The position numbers and the translations under genes are program-made. DNA of 64,000 bases from Agapanthus africanus (taxonomy: Eukaryota > Streptophyta > Magnoliopsida > Asparagales > Amaryllidaceae), in NCBI GenBank assembly GCA_030015575.1, contig JASDDO010000028.1, positions 25,089,154-25,153,153 of the forward strand, in the 5' to 3' direction. The notes under the pieces were generated by a model. The model did no database searches and had not been told where the DNA came from. It saw only the letters and a list, made by a program, of their open reading frames with translations. Numbering within the stretch: position 1 is the first letter of the stretch; every line of letters starts with the position of its first letter. This document shows positions 1 through 10,409 of the stretch, piece after piece.

Positions 1-320
1 CGGCTCTTTCCTCATTGAATAAAGTGCGGGATATATCATATATATCACTATACAAAGCAAAATTCCAAAAGCAATCAAAAGACAAACCGAGTGTTGTAGC
101 ATCCGCCAGTTCTGCTAAAGAGGTCATTCCCGGTGAAGGGATCTCGGCTCTTTCCTCATCGAATAAGGTGCGGGATATATCATATATATTACAATGCGAA
201 GTAAAAACTGTAGCTACCCTTTTTGAAAATTTGATTCTACAACATCTTTTAGGTTTCTTTTCTTTCATTAATCACATTAATGAAGTCCCATCAATTAAGT
301 CACATAAACATTACAGATAA
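1..320 (+). repeat. 144-bp in-frame tandem duplication within a 101-codon ORF
   Basis: The first ~65 bases recur at 145-210 with few changes, giving a 144-bp period, which is exactly 48 codons. The open frame 15-320 therefore holds two copies of a short block around NKVRDISYI. I recognise no family. It could be the 3' end of a retroelement or host reading frame cut by the window edge, or a chance open frame in a repeat. The whole-codon period is the only hint of coding constraint. Confidence 0.4.
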
Positions 321-1684
321 ATACGGCGTACACTTATGCCATCCGCATTCGTCTCGATGTCCCCTCATGCACCGTTAGGTTAGGTGACTAACAGCAGAGA
401 GGGATAAGGCTAGTACGGGTGTAAAACATAAGTAACGTCTATATAATATATCATATATACTATATACAGTGTCCATCTCAACATATAAAATGATCACATC
501 ACAGATATCGCAGCAGAAGAAACATATGAAATATTGGATATAGTAGGAGGTCCGTGTTTTATTTTGAGCCTATACAAAACACGGATTCCACGGTCGCGAT
601 GAATAGCCAAACCCACACCCCTAGACCCCTACGAGAGCGGCAAGCAACCCTTCCAATTCTAAAGTTAGAAGATCCGGACTCAACTCCTTGAGTTGGTCTC
701 CCACTGGACTCTAGAACCCGGTTACTTGTGCTCTCCTCCTTGGGTATATCCTAGTGCGGAAAAGTAAATAATATACAAATGGTGACACCAATCTCAATCC
801 GGAAGTGCCCCAATAAAAGAATATTACATACATTTAATTTTACATGAATGAAAATAAAACTCTCATCTCACATAAAACCCCCCGGCTATTCAAAACGCGA
901 CGATCCAATATAATATATCCAGCAGCACATAACATCACATGAAGAGAAAACTAGACGATGTTAAACATTCCAATCGAATCATTAAACACTCAAAATTACC
1001 CAGAAAACTCAACACTTAAGCGTAGTTTAAAGTAATTCAGCACACGCCACAGCATCAATGAACCAGCCGTAGAAGGGCCAAACCAACGCCTTACATGTGG
1101 CACCGTTGAACCACCACAAACTCGAGGGTTCAGTGGCGGTTTTGACGGTCACATAATCGAGTTAAGGTTTTGTTCTTCTAGAGGGTCCATCGCATAACTT
1201 GCATGATCTTTGAAAGCTTTTTAACTACGGGTAAAATCCAACACTTGGAAAATTTTCCGGCAAGGGAAAAAGTGGGTATTTGACATTCGATTGAACATTT
1301 TAATATCGTCTAAAATAAACCGAAAATAGTTAAATACGACTACGAAACACTCCGAGTTGTTATTATAGTAAATTAACATCACATGACAATTTAGCAAAAA
1401 TAAACAACACCTAAAGTACCAAAACCCAAGTAACAGAACACTGGAAAAATTTGGAGGGGGGTGCTCTGATTGGACCGGTATGGGGGGTGTGGCCGGCCCA
1501 AACAGCTCAAAATGGCTCTGGATTTCTTCAGTGTTCATATTATCATATATATATGACTCTGTACATGTTTAAAAAATTTTTAGGGCTCGTTTAAAATTCG
1601 ACAGAAACATGAATTTTTTGGGTTTCAAGTTCGGAGTTTGTTTCGTGTTCGTAATCTAACATTATCCGTATAATTTCCTAGCTA
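321..1684. other. AT-rich repeat-like DNA, no gene seen
   Basis: No reading frame with recognisable protein similarity was found. The stretch has the look of degraded retroelement internal or LTR sequence on the minus strand, because it lies immediately downstream (minus sense) of the primer-binding-site-like motif at 1685-1697. Short open frames here, such as minus 1221-1538, show no motif and end at random. Confidence 0.4.
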
Positions 1685-2810
1685 GGCTCTGATACCACTG
1701 TAGGGTTCCTCTCGACGGCAGCAAGGTTTCGGGAGGCATCGTCCATGCCATTTAAAAAAATTTGCCGTGAAAAAGAACTCTAAACTAGAATCGTTAGCTA
1801 GAAATAGAATACGGAAACAAAGTAAACTATTTACAACTAAGTGAAAACGAAATACAACCTTTGTAGGTCGGTCCTTCACTTCATAAGCTTCTTGTTGTAG
1901 TCCTTTTGCTGCGATCGTGGATCTCCCGGACTCTTGCATGGCTTCACGAGGCGAAAGGAACGACCTTGCTTGAAGTCTTCGAGGCCGAAAATGATCTGCG
2001 TCGAGGGGATGCCAACTCAAGCTACTACCTCACTAACTAAAAGAATAGTGAAGCAAAAACCCTATACTAAAGTGCTAATCTAGTAGAGAATGGAGAAATA
2101 GGAAGTAGGTTCACTTTAGAATTTGTTTTCTTACTTTACCTTCTCACTTAATCAAAACCTAGAGAGCTTTTTAGCTCATGAAAGAAGATGAACAAAAATG
2201 AGATGAGGATAATGATCAAGTGAGTGAGCTAACCATGGGTGAGTGGGTGTATCATATACTAACCCATGTAGAGCCATAACCATGGCTAAGTGTGATGGTT
2301 AGGTTACTAAATATCTAAGGTAAAAACAAAGTGAGTGGACTTTGTCAAAGCAAACCCTAGCTTCTACAAGCTTCATGCTTGTGACAAAACCTCCACTTAT
2401 TTTGTAATTACCTTAAATAATAAAACCCCACTATCATAATTAGAATGGTGTATTTCTTACACACCCATGAATGATGTATCAACAACCATGATACAATAAT
2501 CAAAACACAAATTAATATATATCACATATATATTAAGTTGTGCATAAGTGAGAAAAACAAATGCTTAAGTGAACCAATGTTAGTTAATATAATTGTATAT
2601 GTGATATACAATTATATTAACTAACATTGGTTCACTTAAGCATTTGTTTTTCTCACTTATGCACAACTTAATATATATGTGATATATATTAATTTGTGTT
2701 TTGATTATTGTATCATGGTTGTTGATACATCATTCATGGGTGTGTAAAATATACACCATTCTAATTATGATATTGGGGTTTTATTAGTATATCACATATA
2801 CAATTATACA
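1685..2810 (-). mobile_element. Candidate LTR and primer-binding site of a degraded minus-strand LTR retrotransposon
   Basis: On the minus strand 1697-1685 reads TGGTATCAGAGCC, the standard plant retrotransposon primer-binding site complementary to the 3' end of initiator tRNA-Met. It is preceded, one base apart, by sequence ending CCCTACA, as an LTR end should be. The presumed LTR then runs to higher coordinates, perhaps to about 2810, where minus-strand sequence begins TGTATAATTG. That outer limit is a guess: no second LTR or target duplication was found. The long inverted repeat at 2418-2786 lies inside it. Confidence 0.4.
2418..2786. repeat. Near-perfect 369-bp inverted repeat (about 180-bp arms)
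   Basis: The left arm starts TAATAAAACCCCA and the right arm ends with its reverse complement. The two arms mirror each other through a central palindrome near 2602 (around GTATATGTGATATAC) with only scattered differences. There is essentially no spacer. A transcript across it would fold into one long hairpin. No flanking target duplication was recognised, so a fold-back transposon, a local inverted duplication of LTR sequence and an assembly artefact all remain possible. Confidence 0.8.
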
Positions 2811-3264
2811 CTAAATTATTAAATCAACATTTGACTTAATAATCCGGCTATATCATATATAACCGACTAACATCCAATGTATTGACTTATCAAATCAATA
2901 CTTGATTCGACAAACCGGCTATATCATATATAACCGACCGATACAAAAGTCGCGAGAATAGAATACGGTATCTCATATACGCATTATTCTCGGTCCCGCA
3001 CATATCACATATGTGCTCCTATTTCGTTTTGCCTGAGCCAGTAAAATCTCTATGTAGGACTTTAAAGACTCGTCAATACGCCGGCAGTAGGTGATGATTA
3101 CATCAAGCACCCACAAGCCGTCAGCGGTACTAGCTAGACGTAACGGCTACCCGGGTATTGAGCGATCAGAAGATCAGCAAGCAAGCCCGCTCCAACTCCT
3201 GCAAAAGCCTGACGGTAACACTTGCCGTACAGTCCGGTCTCCTCGTCTGATATGTTGCATATCA

Positions 3265-4103
3265 AGTGTAGGGGTGGTATACGTCAGACCCCAATAACCG
3301 ATAAGTCATGCCGATGTGAGGCTCATAACGGGTTGAGAAACTACTGGTAACACTTACCAGTAAATCTCTAAAACAGCCCTGGCCAGGGACTTCCCTGTTA
3401 TGGCCAATCGAGCACAGCGCAACATCAACCCCCAATACCGGGAGAGACGAAACCCCTCCTATCGCTCATTGCCTCCATGTGACTCGGGACTGTACCCAAA
3501 AACCACCGTTTTACTTGCCCTTTTGGACGTGGTAAGGTGGAAATCAAAGCATAGTGGGACTCACACAAGACTCTATGACGATCTCGGGTCTACAGACTAA
3601 CCTGTACAAGTGTCACCAGAGAACTGCCATCTGACGTGATGTATAATACCATCTGGGAGTTCTCGGCGAGTCTGTTCAGTGTACCCAGTCTCCACTGAGC
3701 ACCCGTATACCATCTCTGATGTCAAACACCAATAGATATGGGATCATCTATCGCCTATCTCATGGGTCGAGAAGCGTATACGCTAGTCTACTCTGGTGTA
3801 TCGATACCCTGTCTCGATACACCCACAACTAGGAACATTAAAAGATGAACTTATGGACCACCATGGCCCCACTAGTATGATCTGCATCATAGTCCCGGTA
3901 GTCAAGTACACATCCTAAGGGCTTTAGGGCATACATACAACTAGCATATTATCATATCGAGCAAGAAAGTCCTCTCTAGATATATCCAAGCATCCAATAT
4001 AATATACATCATCTGTACAATACTGGCCTCTAGGGCATACATACAACTAACACATCTAAGAGTATCGCATATCGGGTCTAGAGGTGGATAAATTTAGACC
4101 CCT
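3265..4103. repeat. Direct-repeat unit 1 (period about 805 bp)
   Basis: This stretch is repeated at 7154-7910 with clear similarity along its length, for example the blocks around 3435 and 7295 and around 3768 and 7631. The offset is about 3,860 bp; after removing the solo LTR and its duplicated target it is about 805 bp. Unit 1 therefore once lay directly next to unit 2. No coding signal was seen. It may be a tandem repeat in the untranslated part or LTR of an older element. Confidence 0.7.
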
Positions 4104-7100
4104 TGTCACGCCCCGCTTCCCAGAGTACGCTAAGGTAAGCACGCGACATAGCCAACCATTCTACCTGTGGATATGAATTATCCTTCCACAGTCACATTAC
4201 GGCTGTAGAGATATCAAGAACAAAAGGAAAACTATCTAGCACATGTTCATAAGCCAAAATAAAATGAGTCAAGAATAATAATGCGGAAGCAAAAGATCCA
4301 ATACAAAATAACTGGAATGTACGTCCCATAATGCGGGCTCACATCAGGAATAAAATGCTGAAAAGTAAAAGAACTAACTACTAATGGGTCCTCACTGCTC
4401 AGCCTGCTGGCTGAAGTACTCCTGCTCGGACTGCAGCGAAGGTACGGAATCTCGGCCATGCAAAACCCAGACGTCAGCGCATCATGTCATAAAGCAATAA
4501 AATATAAACAGGGTAATCAAGACATGCAAGTATACTCATAAAAGGTAAAGCAGGTGTAACAGTAATATAAATCAGGGCAGTGAAGGGTAGTGTGCAGTGA
4601 GTAAACTAAACTGGTCTATTGGGTTATCTACTCTCAAATCTTTGAAATCAATTTGATGAATCATCGATGTAACTCAATAGTATCCCGTGTATGCCTGGGA
4701 CCACGGTCTAAGACTCTCAGGCTGAAACCGAGACGTGCCGCTAGGCACTAAAAGGAAAGGGTAAAGACGAACGATGTCAGCAGCATCATCCCGAGGCGGG
4801 CCTAGCTTCTAAAACTGATCAGTAAAAGCAAGCAACTGTCGAGTTACAAGTCAGGTTTTATCATTGATTTCCCCATACCCCCAAGTTATATGTGGTCAAG
4901 TCATGTATTAAATAATCTAGAGCTAATGCCAACACAGGATCAGGCAGGTACAGGTTTGTCTGGATAGACAACAGGAACGGTCCGTAAGGACTACAGGTCA
5001 GGTTTGTTGGTATTAGACTCCAGATCAGGTAACAGGTAAAGCCATGGTACATCAGGTCAAGTCAAGTAGTGTAATTAGGTGTCATGTCAAGAGTGTACGG
5101 TACCATGTCAAATCGAGTAGGCAGTGCAACAGGTCATGTCAGGAAGCACAAGATGTCATATGGGTGCTCATAATCAAACTAACATAAACAAGATTATAAA
5201 TGAACAAGCATGAGTACTATCAAAACAATAAACTAGGTCAGGTAAATGATAAGCAAATAGTTACAGATTAAATTATATCGATGCACGGTTATCATTTTGC
5301 GTTTAAGGGATGGTTTCAACATTACTTAACTACAGCACAACCAATGTGGATGTTAAAATCATGTTATTATGTATTAAATAATTTAAAGATGCAATGGACT
5401 ATAAATCAGGTTAGATGTACGCGAACGGTCGCCCGACAGATATAAAGTATAACAGGGGTATTGTGGGCTATGCACATAATTGTTATAAGATTTAGATATG
5501 CATGCGGGTACTATGTATAATAAAACTAAATGCAGTCTGGTATGGTTCGAACTATGAATCTAACATGATATAACGGAACGTCGAATGTTAAAATGGAATT
5601 ATGATATTAAATGGAAACTACATGTTTAATGTGCACTCAGATAGGCATATAGAAATTTAAATAGCATATATAGTAATTAAAATAGCATGTAGCAAGTTTC
5701 ACTTGCCTCGACAGATCGTGATACGGGAAACGGAACGTCTTACGTCGGCGAGAAAGGTCGCGATGCACGCACGGTACACGGAATGAGTCCAAACGACGCA
5801 CGATGGGATCACACAGGTCAGGTATCCTTGTCACTGGATTGCAGAGGGATGACAGCGTCGCCGGTGAGGATCGGCGGAGCTCCGGCGAGGGTGCAGGTGC
5901 TCGGGTGATGAGTTAGGGTTGCGTTAGGGTTAGGTTTTTGTGTTTTATTGCAGGGCCTGCGCAGGGTCTGTAGAGGTGCTGAGGTAGAGGGGAGGAAGGA
6001 AACGAGACGTTGATGATGGTGGGTGCGAGGCTGGGGTCGTCGGCGACGACCGGTGAGGTTGGGTTACTGGGTATTTGGTGGGTTTGTGCAGGGGGAGAGT
6101 GGCTCGGGAGGAGAAAAGAGAAGAAGAAGACGGAGAGGAGGAGAGGGGATAACGAGGCTCGATTGGGGTTGAGATGGAGTTAGGGTTTGAGGAAGGCGGT
6201 GAAGCGCTGGGGTTCTCGTGGCGAGGTCGCAGATCTTTCAAGAACAGAAGAAGGAGAAGGAGAAGATATAAGGGATGTGATGATAGCAGCTCGGGAGGTG
6301 ACGCGATCCTTTCTCACCGCGAGAGAAGAGAGAGAGGTACGAGAAGAGAGAGGAAGAGAGAAGCGCGAGGAGAGAGAAAGAGAAGGAGAGAGAGAATTGT
6401 TTTGTAGCGGGGATGAGAGAGAAAGAATAAGAGAGAGAAGGAGAAAAGCGAGAGAGAGAGGGTGTCGTGGGCCCAGCAGCGATGGAAGAGAGGGTTATGA
6501 TTGGTTAGGGGGAAAAAGAGAATAGATTATAAAAATATAAAAAGATTTTAAATAGTTTTAGAAAACCATTTCATTGGCTAGGGAAGTAATGGAAAATATT
6601 TTTGGTTGCATAAAAATATTCTCGCTGGTTGCAAATAACTGAGGCTGTTAAGGAAAATTAAAATGAGTTAAGGAAAATTAAAATAATCAGAATTTGGTGG
6701 AATACAAAATAATTCAGAAATGCGTCCAGGTCGGGTCCAAAAGTTTGGATTTGGAATGTAAAAATTATTAGCAGGTTCCAAGAATTAAAATGAAGGACTT
6801 TGTAACAGAAATGCATACCCCCAAAGAACGGACGCACGTACGTGCGCGTAGCCGTCCAAACACGTCCGTTTTACTGAACGGGACGAAAACACGATGCAAG
6901 GATGCTACCACAGGGTTAGGGGTATCAAGCAGGCCATATCAAGTATTTTTAAATTATTTTAAATGACTTAAATGGTTATATGTAAGAATATTAAATGTTA
7001 GCGTAATCTATAATTAGGAAAACAACGAGCTCAAGTAAACGGGTCGAATATAAAGTAAATTACCATTTTGCAACCAAACATGATAAATGAACTAAATACC

Positions 7101-7153
7101 ATAAACAACACATACGGTAACTGGAATTGGTATAACTAGACTCGGTTGTTACA
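4104..7153 (-). mobile_element. Solo LTR, 3,050 bp, chromovirus-like, 5-bp target duplication CCCCT
   Basis: On the minus strand the element begins TGTAACAACC at 7153 and ends GCGGGGCGTGACA at 4104. The five bases before 4104 (4099-4103) and after 7153 (7154-7158) are both CCCCT, a direct target duplication, so the limits are exact and no internal region remains. Both ends match the 264-bp LTRs of the chromovirus at 51609-55732, linking this LTR to that lineage. The usual origin of such a structure is recombination between the two LTRs of a full element. A TATA-like motif and a purine-rich tract lie inside at 6241-6470. Confidence 0.92.
6241..6470 (-). promoter_or_regulatory. Putative LTR promoter with GA/CT-rich tract
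   Basis: The plus strand here is almost pure purine (GAGA-rich), so the LTR sense strand is CT-rich. A TATA-like CTTATATC lies on the minus strand at 6272-6265, at the edge of the tract. GAGA-type repeats near plant promoters are known binding sites of BPC proteins. The promoter role is inferred from position within the LTR. Confidence 0.45.
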
Positions 7154-7910
7154 CCCCTAATAACGCAATATTTCGTGTCAGTATGAATCCCATCACCCAC
7201 TGAGAAACTACTGATCCAAATCAGCAATTCTCGTCTATCTTGGCCAAGGATTTCTGGTGATGGCCACCCATGCACAGCACGACATCAACCCACAATACCG
7301 GAAGAGACGAATCCCCGACGATTCGCTCACTGCCTCCATGTGGCTCGGGATTGTACCCAACTAAAACCTGTTTGCACGACTCCTCCGTGGTAGGGTAGTA
7401 ATCAAAGCATAGTGGGAACTTGCACGAGTCAAATGACGATCTCGGGTCGACAGACTAACTTGTACACATGTCACCTGAGAACTGCTATCTGACAATATGT
7501 ATAATACCATCAAGCATGTTCTCGGCGAGTCCGTCCAGTGTAACTCATAACCCAATGAGCACCTGTATACTATCTTAGGTGACTAACTGACACCAATGGC
7601 TTGTGAGACCGGGCTCCGCCCCTCGTCGGTGCTCGAAAAGTGTACACTAGTCTACTCCGGAGTATTGATGCCCAATCTCGATACTCTCTCGAATAGGGAC
7701 ATTTAAGGATGTGCTTATAGACCACCCAGCTCCTACGTATATGATCGTCATCATAATACTGGTAATCAAGAAAGAATCTTATGGGCTCTATCAACATGTA
7801 ATAGTGATCTGTAATACCACATAATGCATGTACATGATGATAAAGACAAACCAGATAGCATACTATCATTTTGAGTAAGACTGTTCTACCTGTATAGGTC
7901 TTCCCTCAAT
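7154..7910. repeat. Direct-repeat unit 2, separated from unit 1 by the solo LTR
   Basis: Starts with the second copy of the CCCCT target and follows unit 1 (3265-4103) block by block, losing clear similarity near 7910. The unit is diverged, so the duplication is much older than the LTR insertion. The following 7911-8174 shows no gene. Confidence 0.7.
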
Positions 7911-8235
7911 CATCACAATCGCATGTCTGCGATTACAATAATTGACTTGAGGACACTATAGCCAACAACTTTCGATTGACGGGTCAAACTGGTCATGTGA
8001 ACTCAATGTACAGTATGTGTATGCGTGTGTCTTGAGGGGTTTTGGGTATATCGGGGTCCTCACAGAGTTTACGAGGGTCCCGCTACCCGAATAGCGTGCT
8101 GGGGGTCAAGAGGGCTAGCAGCTCTCTTGCGGGGTGTGGGAGCAGCGTCCCATTAGAAAATTTTTTTGACGGGGATGTGTTTTGAGTATGGAGCGTGTGG
8201 GAAAAAAGGGAGTGAGGAGCGTTTTAAGGACGCGC

Positions 8236-8530
8236 GAGATGGCATGTGGGCGCTAGGCGGCAGCAGGCCATATGCGTGGCGTGTGGGCGCTGGGTACCAG
8301 CGGGTCAAGCGCCCTACACGCGATCGCTGGGCGCTAGCGGTACACGTGCTTGGTGCGTGGGCGCTAGGCGCCAGCGGGCCACGCGTCCTGCACGCGGACG
8401 CTGGACGCCAGCGGGCCACGCGCCCGGCATGCGGGCGCTGGGGGCCAGTGGTTCACGTGCATGGCTTGTGGGCGGAGGGCGCCAGGGGATCACGTACCCT
8501 GCATGTGGGCGTTGGACGCCCGCGGAAAAA
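8236..8530. repeat. GC-rich minisatellite of about 60-bp hairpin units
   Basis: About five diverged units built from GGGCGCTGG / CCAGCGGG-type inverted halves alternate with GTGGGCGCTAGG blocks. Local GC content is far above the surroundings. The long open frames that cross it on both strands are a by-product of high GC content, with low-complexity Gly/Arg/Ala-rich translations. Confidence 0.7.
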
Positions 8531-8546
8531 GTGGCTTAGCCTCTGG

Positions 8547-8755
8547 ACTGGGAGTTGAACTCCCGATTGACTTTTGGAGTTAAACTCCTAAAAGAATGGA
8601 TCTTTTTTGGAGTTAAACTCCTAAAAGATCTAGGTTTTTGGGGTTCAACTTCTTCAAAGATTTGGATCTTGGAATTGAGCTCTTCAAAAGTTGGTTTGTA
8701 GTTAAACTCCTAAAGAAGGGATTCTTGTTCGGCGTAAAACTCCTGAGAGATTTTC
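8547..8755. repeat. Array of GGAGTTAAACTCC-type palindromes
   Basis: Six to seven copies, spaced about 34 bp, of a 13-bp palindrome (clean at about 8575 and 8607, degenerate afterwards), each followed by TAAAAG or TTCAAAG-like sequence. A further relic lies near 8992. It resembles the ATAGAATTAAATTCTAT palindromes that follow the hairpin array in the LTRs at 32598 and 42872. Confidence 0.65.
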
Positions 8756-9580
8756 GGAGATGATGATAAAGGACCCCTTTCTTCTCTCTTAAGTCCTGGA
8801 TCTTCTCTTGAGTCTTGGATCTCCCCAAAATGGGATTTTTGGAGATGTGTCTCCTTCCTCCTCACCGTTGGCTGGATCTTGAAGAAAAGATGGTAGGACT
8901 TAAAATCTCTCTTTTTAGAGATTTGATGGAAGATCTGAGCTATCCTTCAAGGGTTTTCTGGTGAAAAATTATTTATTTTTGGGAAAAAAAGAGTTAAACT
9001 CTTAATTTAAATGGAAATGAAAAGAAAGAGGGTGAACTTGAGAAAAAGGAGATGGAGTCACAAACCCTAAAATTTTTTAGAGAATGAAAAGCCGTCGTTG
9101 ATTTTTTATCATGTTTGTCTATATAGGCTACACATTTTGCATAAAGCCCCTTGAGCTTTACCAAATGGCACTTGTGCCACCCCATGTTTTATGTGCTTAT
9201 TTCTTTTTGTATATAAGCCACAGGGTTTACAAAATTTGGCTTTTTGTCCATTTCACATACATTTATTTCTAAAAATTGCATTTAGACTAATTTATTGCCT
9301 CCATTTTGGGAGCCAGCTCCTTCCATGATTGGTCTTGACTTGGGCTTAGGCGCACTTGGCTTTGGTTTGGACCCGTCTGCTTGGGCTCGAGCCTACTTGG
9401 GTTGGGATTGACTTTGACTTTTACTTGGTCAATCGGGGTGTAATTTTTAACCCCAATAATTACAAATTGAGACTTGATCCATTGGTAACTTCATCTATTA
9501 GTATTTATTTATTTAATTTCTTTTTGGTGTCGTTTCATTGCTACGTTTGTTTCAATTGTTACACCGTGTTTTTTCGGGCA

Positions 9581-10409
9581 TCAATGCAGCTCAAATGAAA
9601 GATCACGTTGAGAAAATTTCTAGAACTGCTGCTATCATTATGTGAAATTTTGTACATTTTTTGCTGTAGCATGCTTTAGGGAATGGGCAGTGTTGTAAGT
9701 TTTGGCATTTAGGCAGCCCCATTTTGCGCATCTCTTATGTTTCAACGAAACCATGTAATTAGATTGACATTGGTAGTAGATTAACTAAATTATAACTAAA
9801 AAGGAAAAAGAAAGGGAAAGGACGGATTCGTCAAATTTACTTCCGTAGCAGTGATAAATTGTCAACATTCCCATCATTAAGAACTAAATATTAAATTGCA
9901 AAAGTAGAATGAAATTACATTTTAATATTGATTAATAAATGGGTAAATTATCAAAAAGCCCCTAGCCCGGTTCAAACTCGTAGAACCCCTGGCCTTTTTG
10001 TTCTTGCCAAAAAACCAATGGGCTCAATTACTAGTTGCTTGTGATATTTGCATTTGAAGGGAATAAATACCAAAATGAAATATGGCCCAAGGCTTTTTTA
10101 CAAAGATTTTGAACAGTAAGCTCTTCCTAATAATTTTGAAAATATCAATGGTTTTATGACAGCTCTCAAGCATGCCGGGGTCTTTTGCTTAATAACGGTA
10201 GTCTTTGTATAACTAAATACTTAATAAATAAACTTCGGTGGGTTTTGCCAAGCACTTATCCGCCATAAACATCAATTCTATAAATGCTGCTCTCCATCAT
10301 TTATTTATGAACTCTTTAATACACAAAGTTCATACAACATGACTAAATCACACAATCTTACAAACATCATCTCATACAACATATTGTGCGAATTATTTGT
10401 TTTTTGAGG
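9581..10409. other. 3' flank of the quinone oxidoreductase gene, no gene seen
   Basis: AT-rich sequence with no recognisable coding frame. The part nearest 10410 should hold the 3' untranslated region of the minus-strand gene. No terminator-like or RNA-gene feature was recognised. Confidence 0.5.

Larger units (their letters stand above)
8175..9580 (+). mobile_element. Possible 3' LTR of another large retroelement
   Basis: A purine tract GACGGGGA ends at about 8174 and is followed by TGTGTTTTG, the pattern of polypurine tract plus LTR start. Inside are a GC-rich hairpin array (8236-8530), a palindrome array (8547-8755) and a TATA-like CTATATAGG near 9118. This is the same order as in the Tat LTR at 32598-36303. 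The right limit (about 9580, ending GGGCA) is uncertain and no partner LTR was found. No protein-coding similarity was seen. Confidence 0.35.

Noticed and set aside
5905..5937. GGGTTAGG-like telomeric repeats
   Set aside because: Only a few irregular copies inside an LTR; not a telomere or interstitial telomeric array.
5945..6525. Three open frames around the GA-rich tract
   Set aside because: They lie within the solo LTR 4104-7153 and are Arg/Glu- or Ser/Pro-rich translations of a purine-rich repeat.
8153..8558. Overlapping 88- to 130-codon open frames on both strands
   Set aside because: They translate the GC-rich hairpin minisatellite; products are low-complexity Gly/Arg/Ala repeats with no domain.
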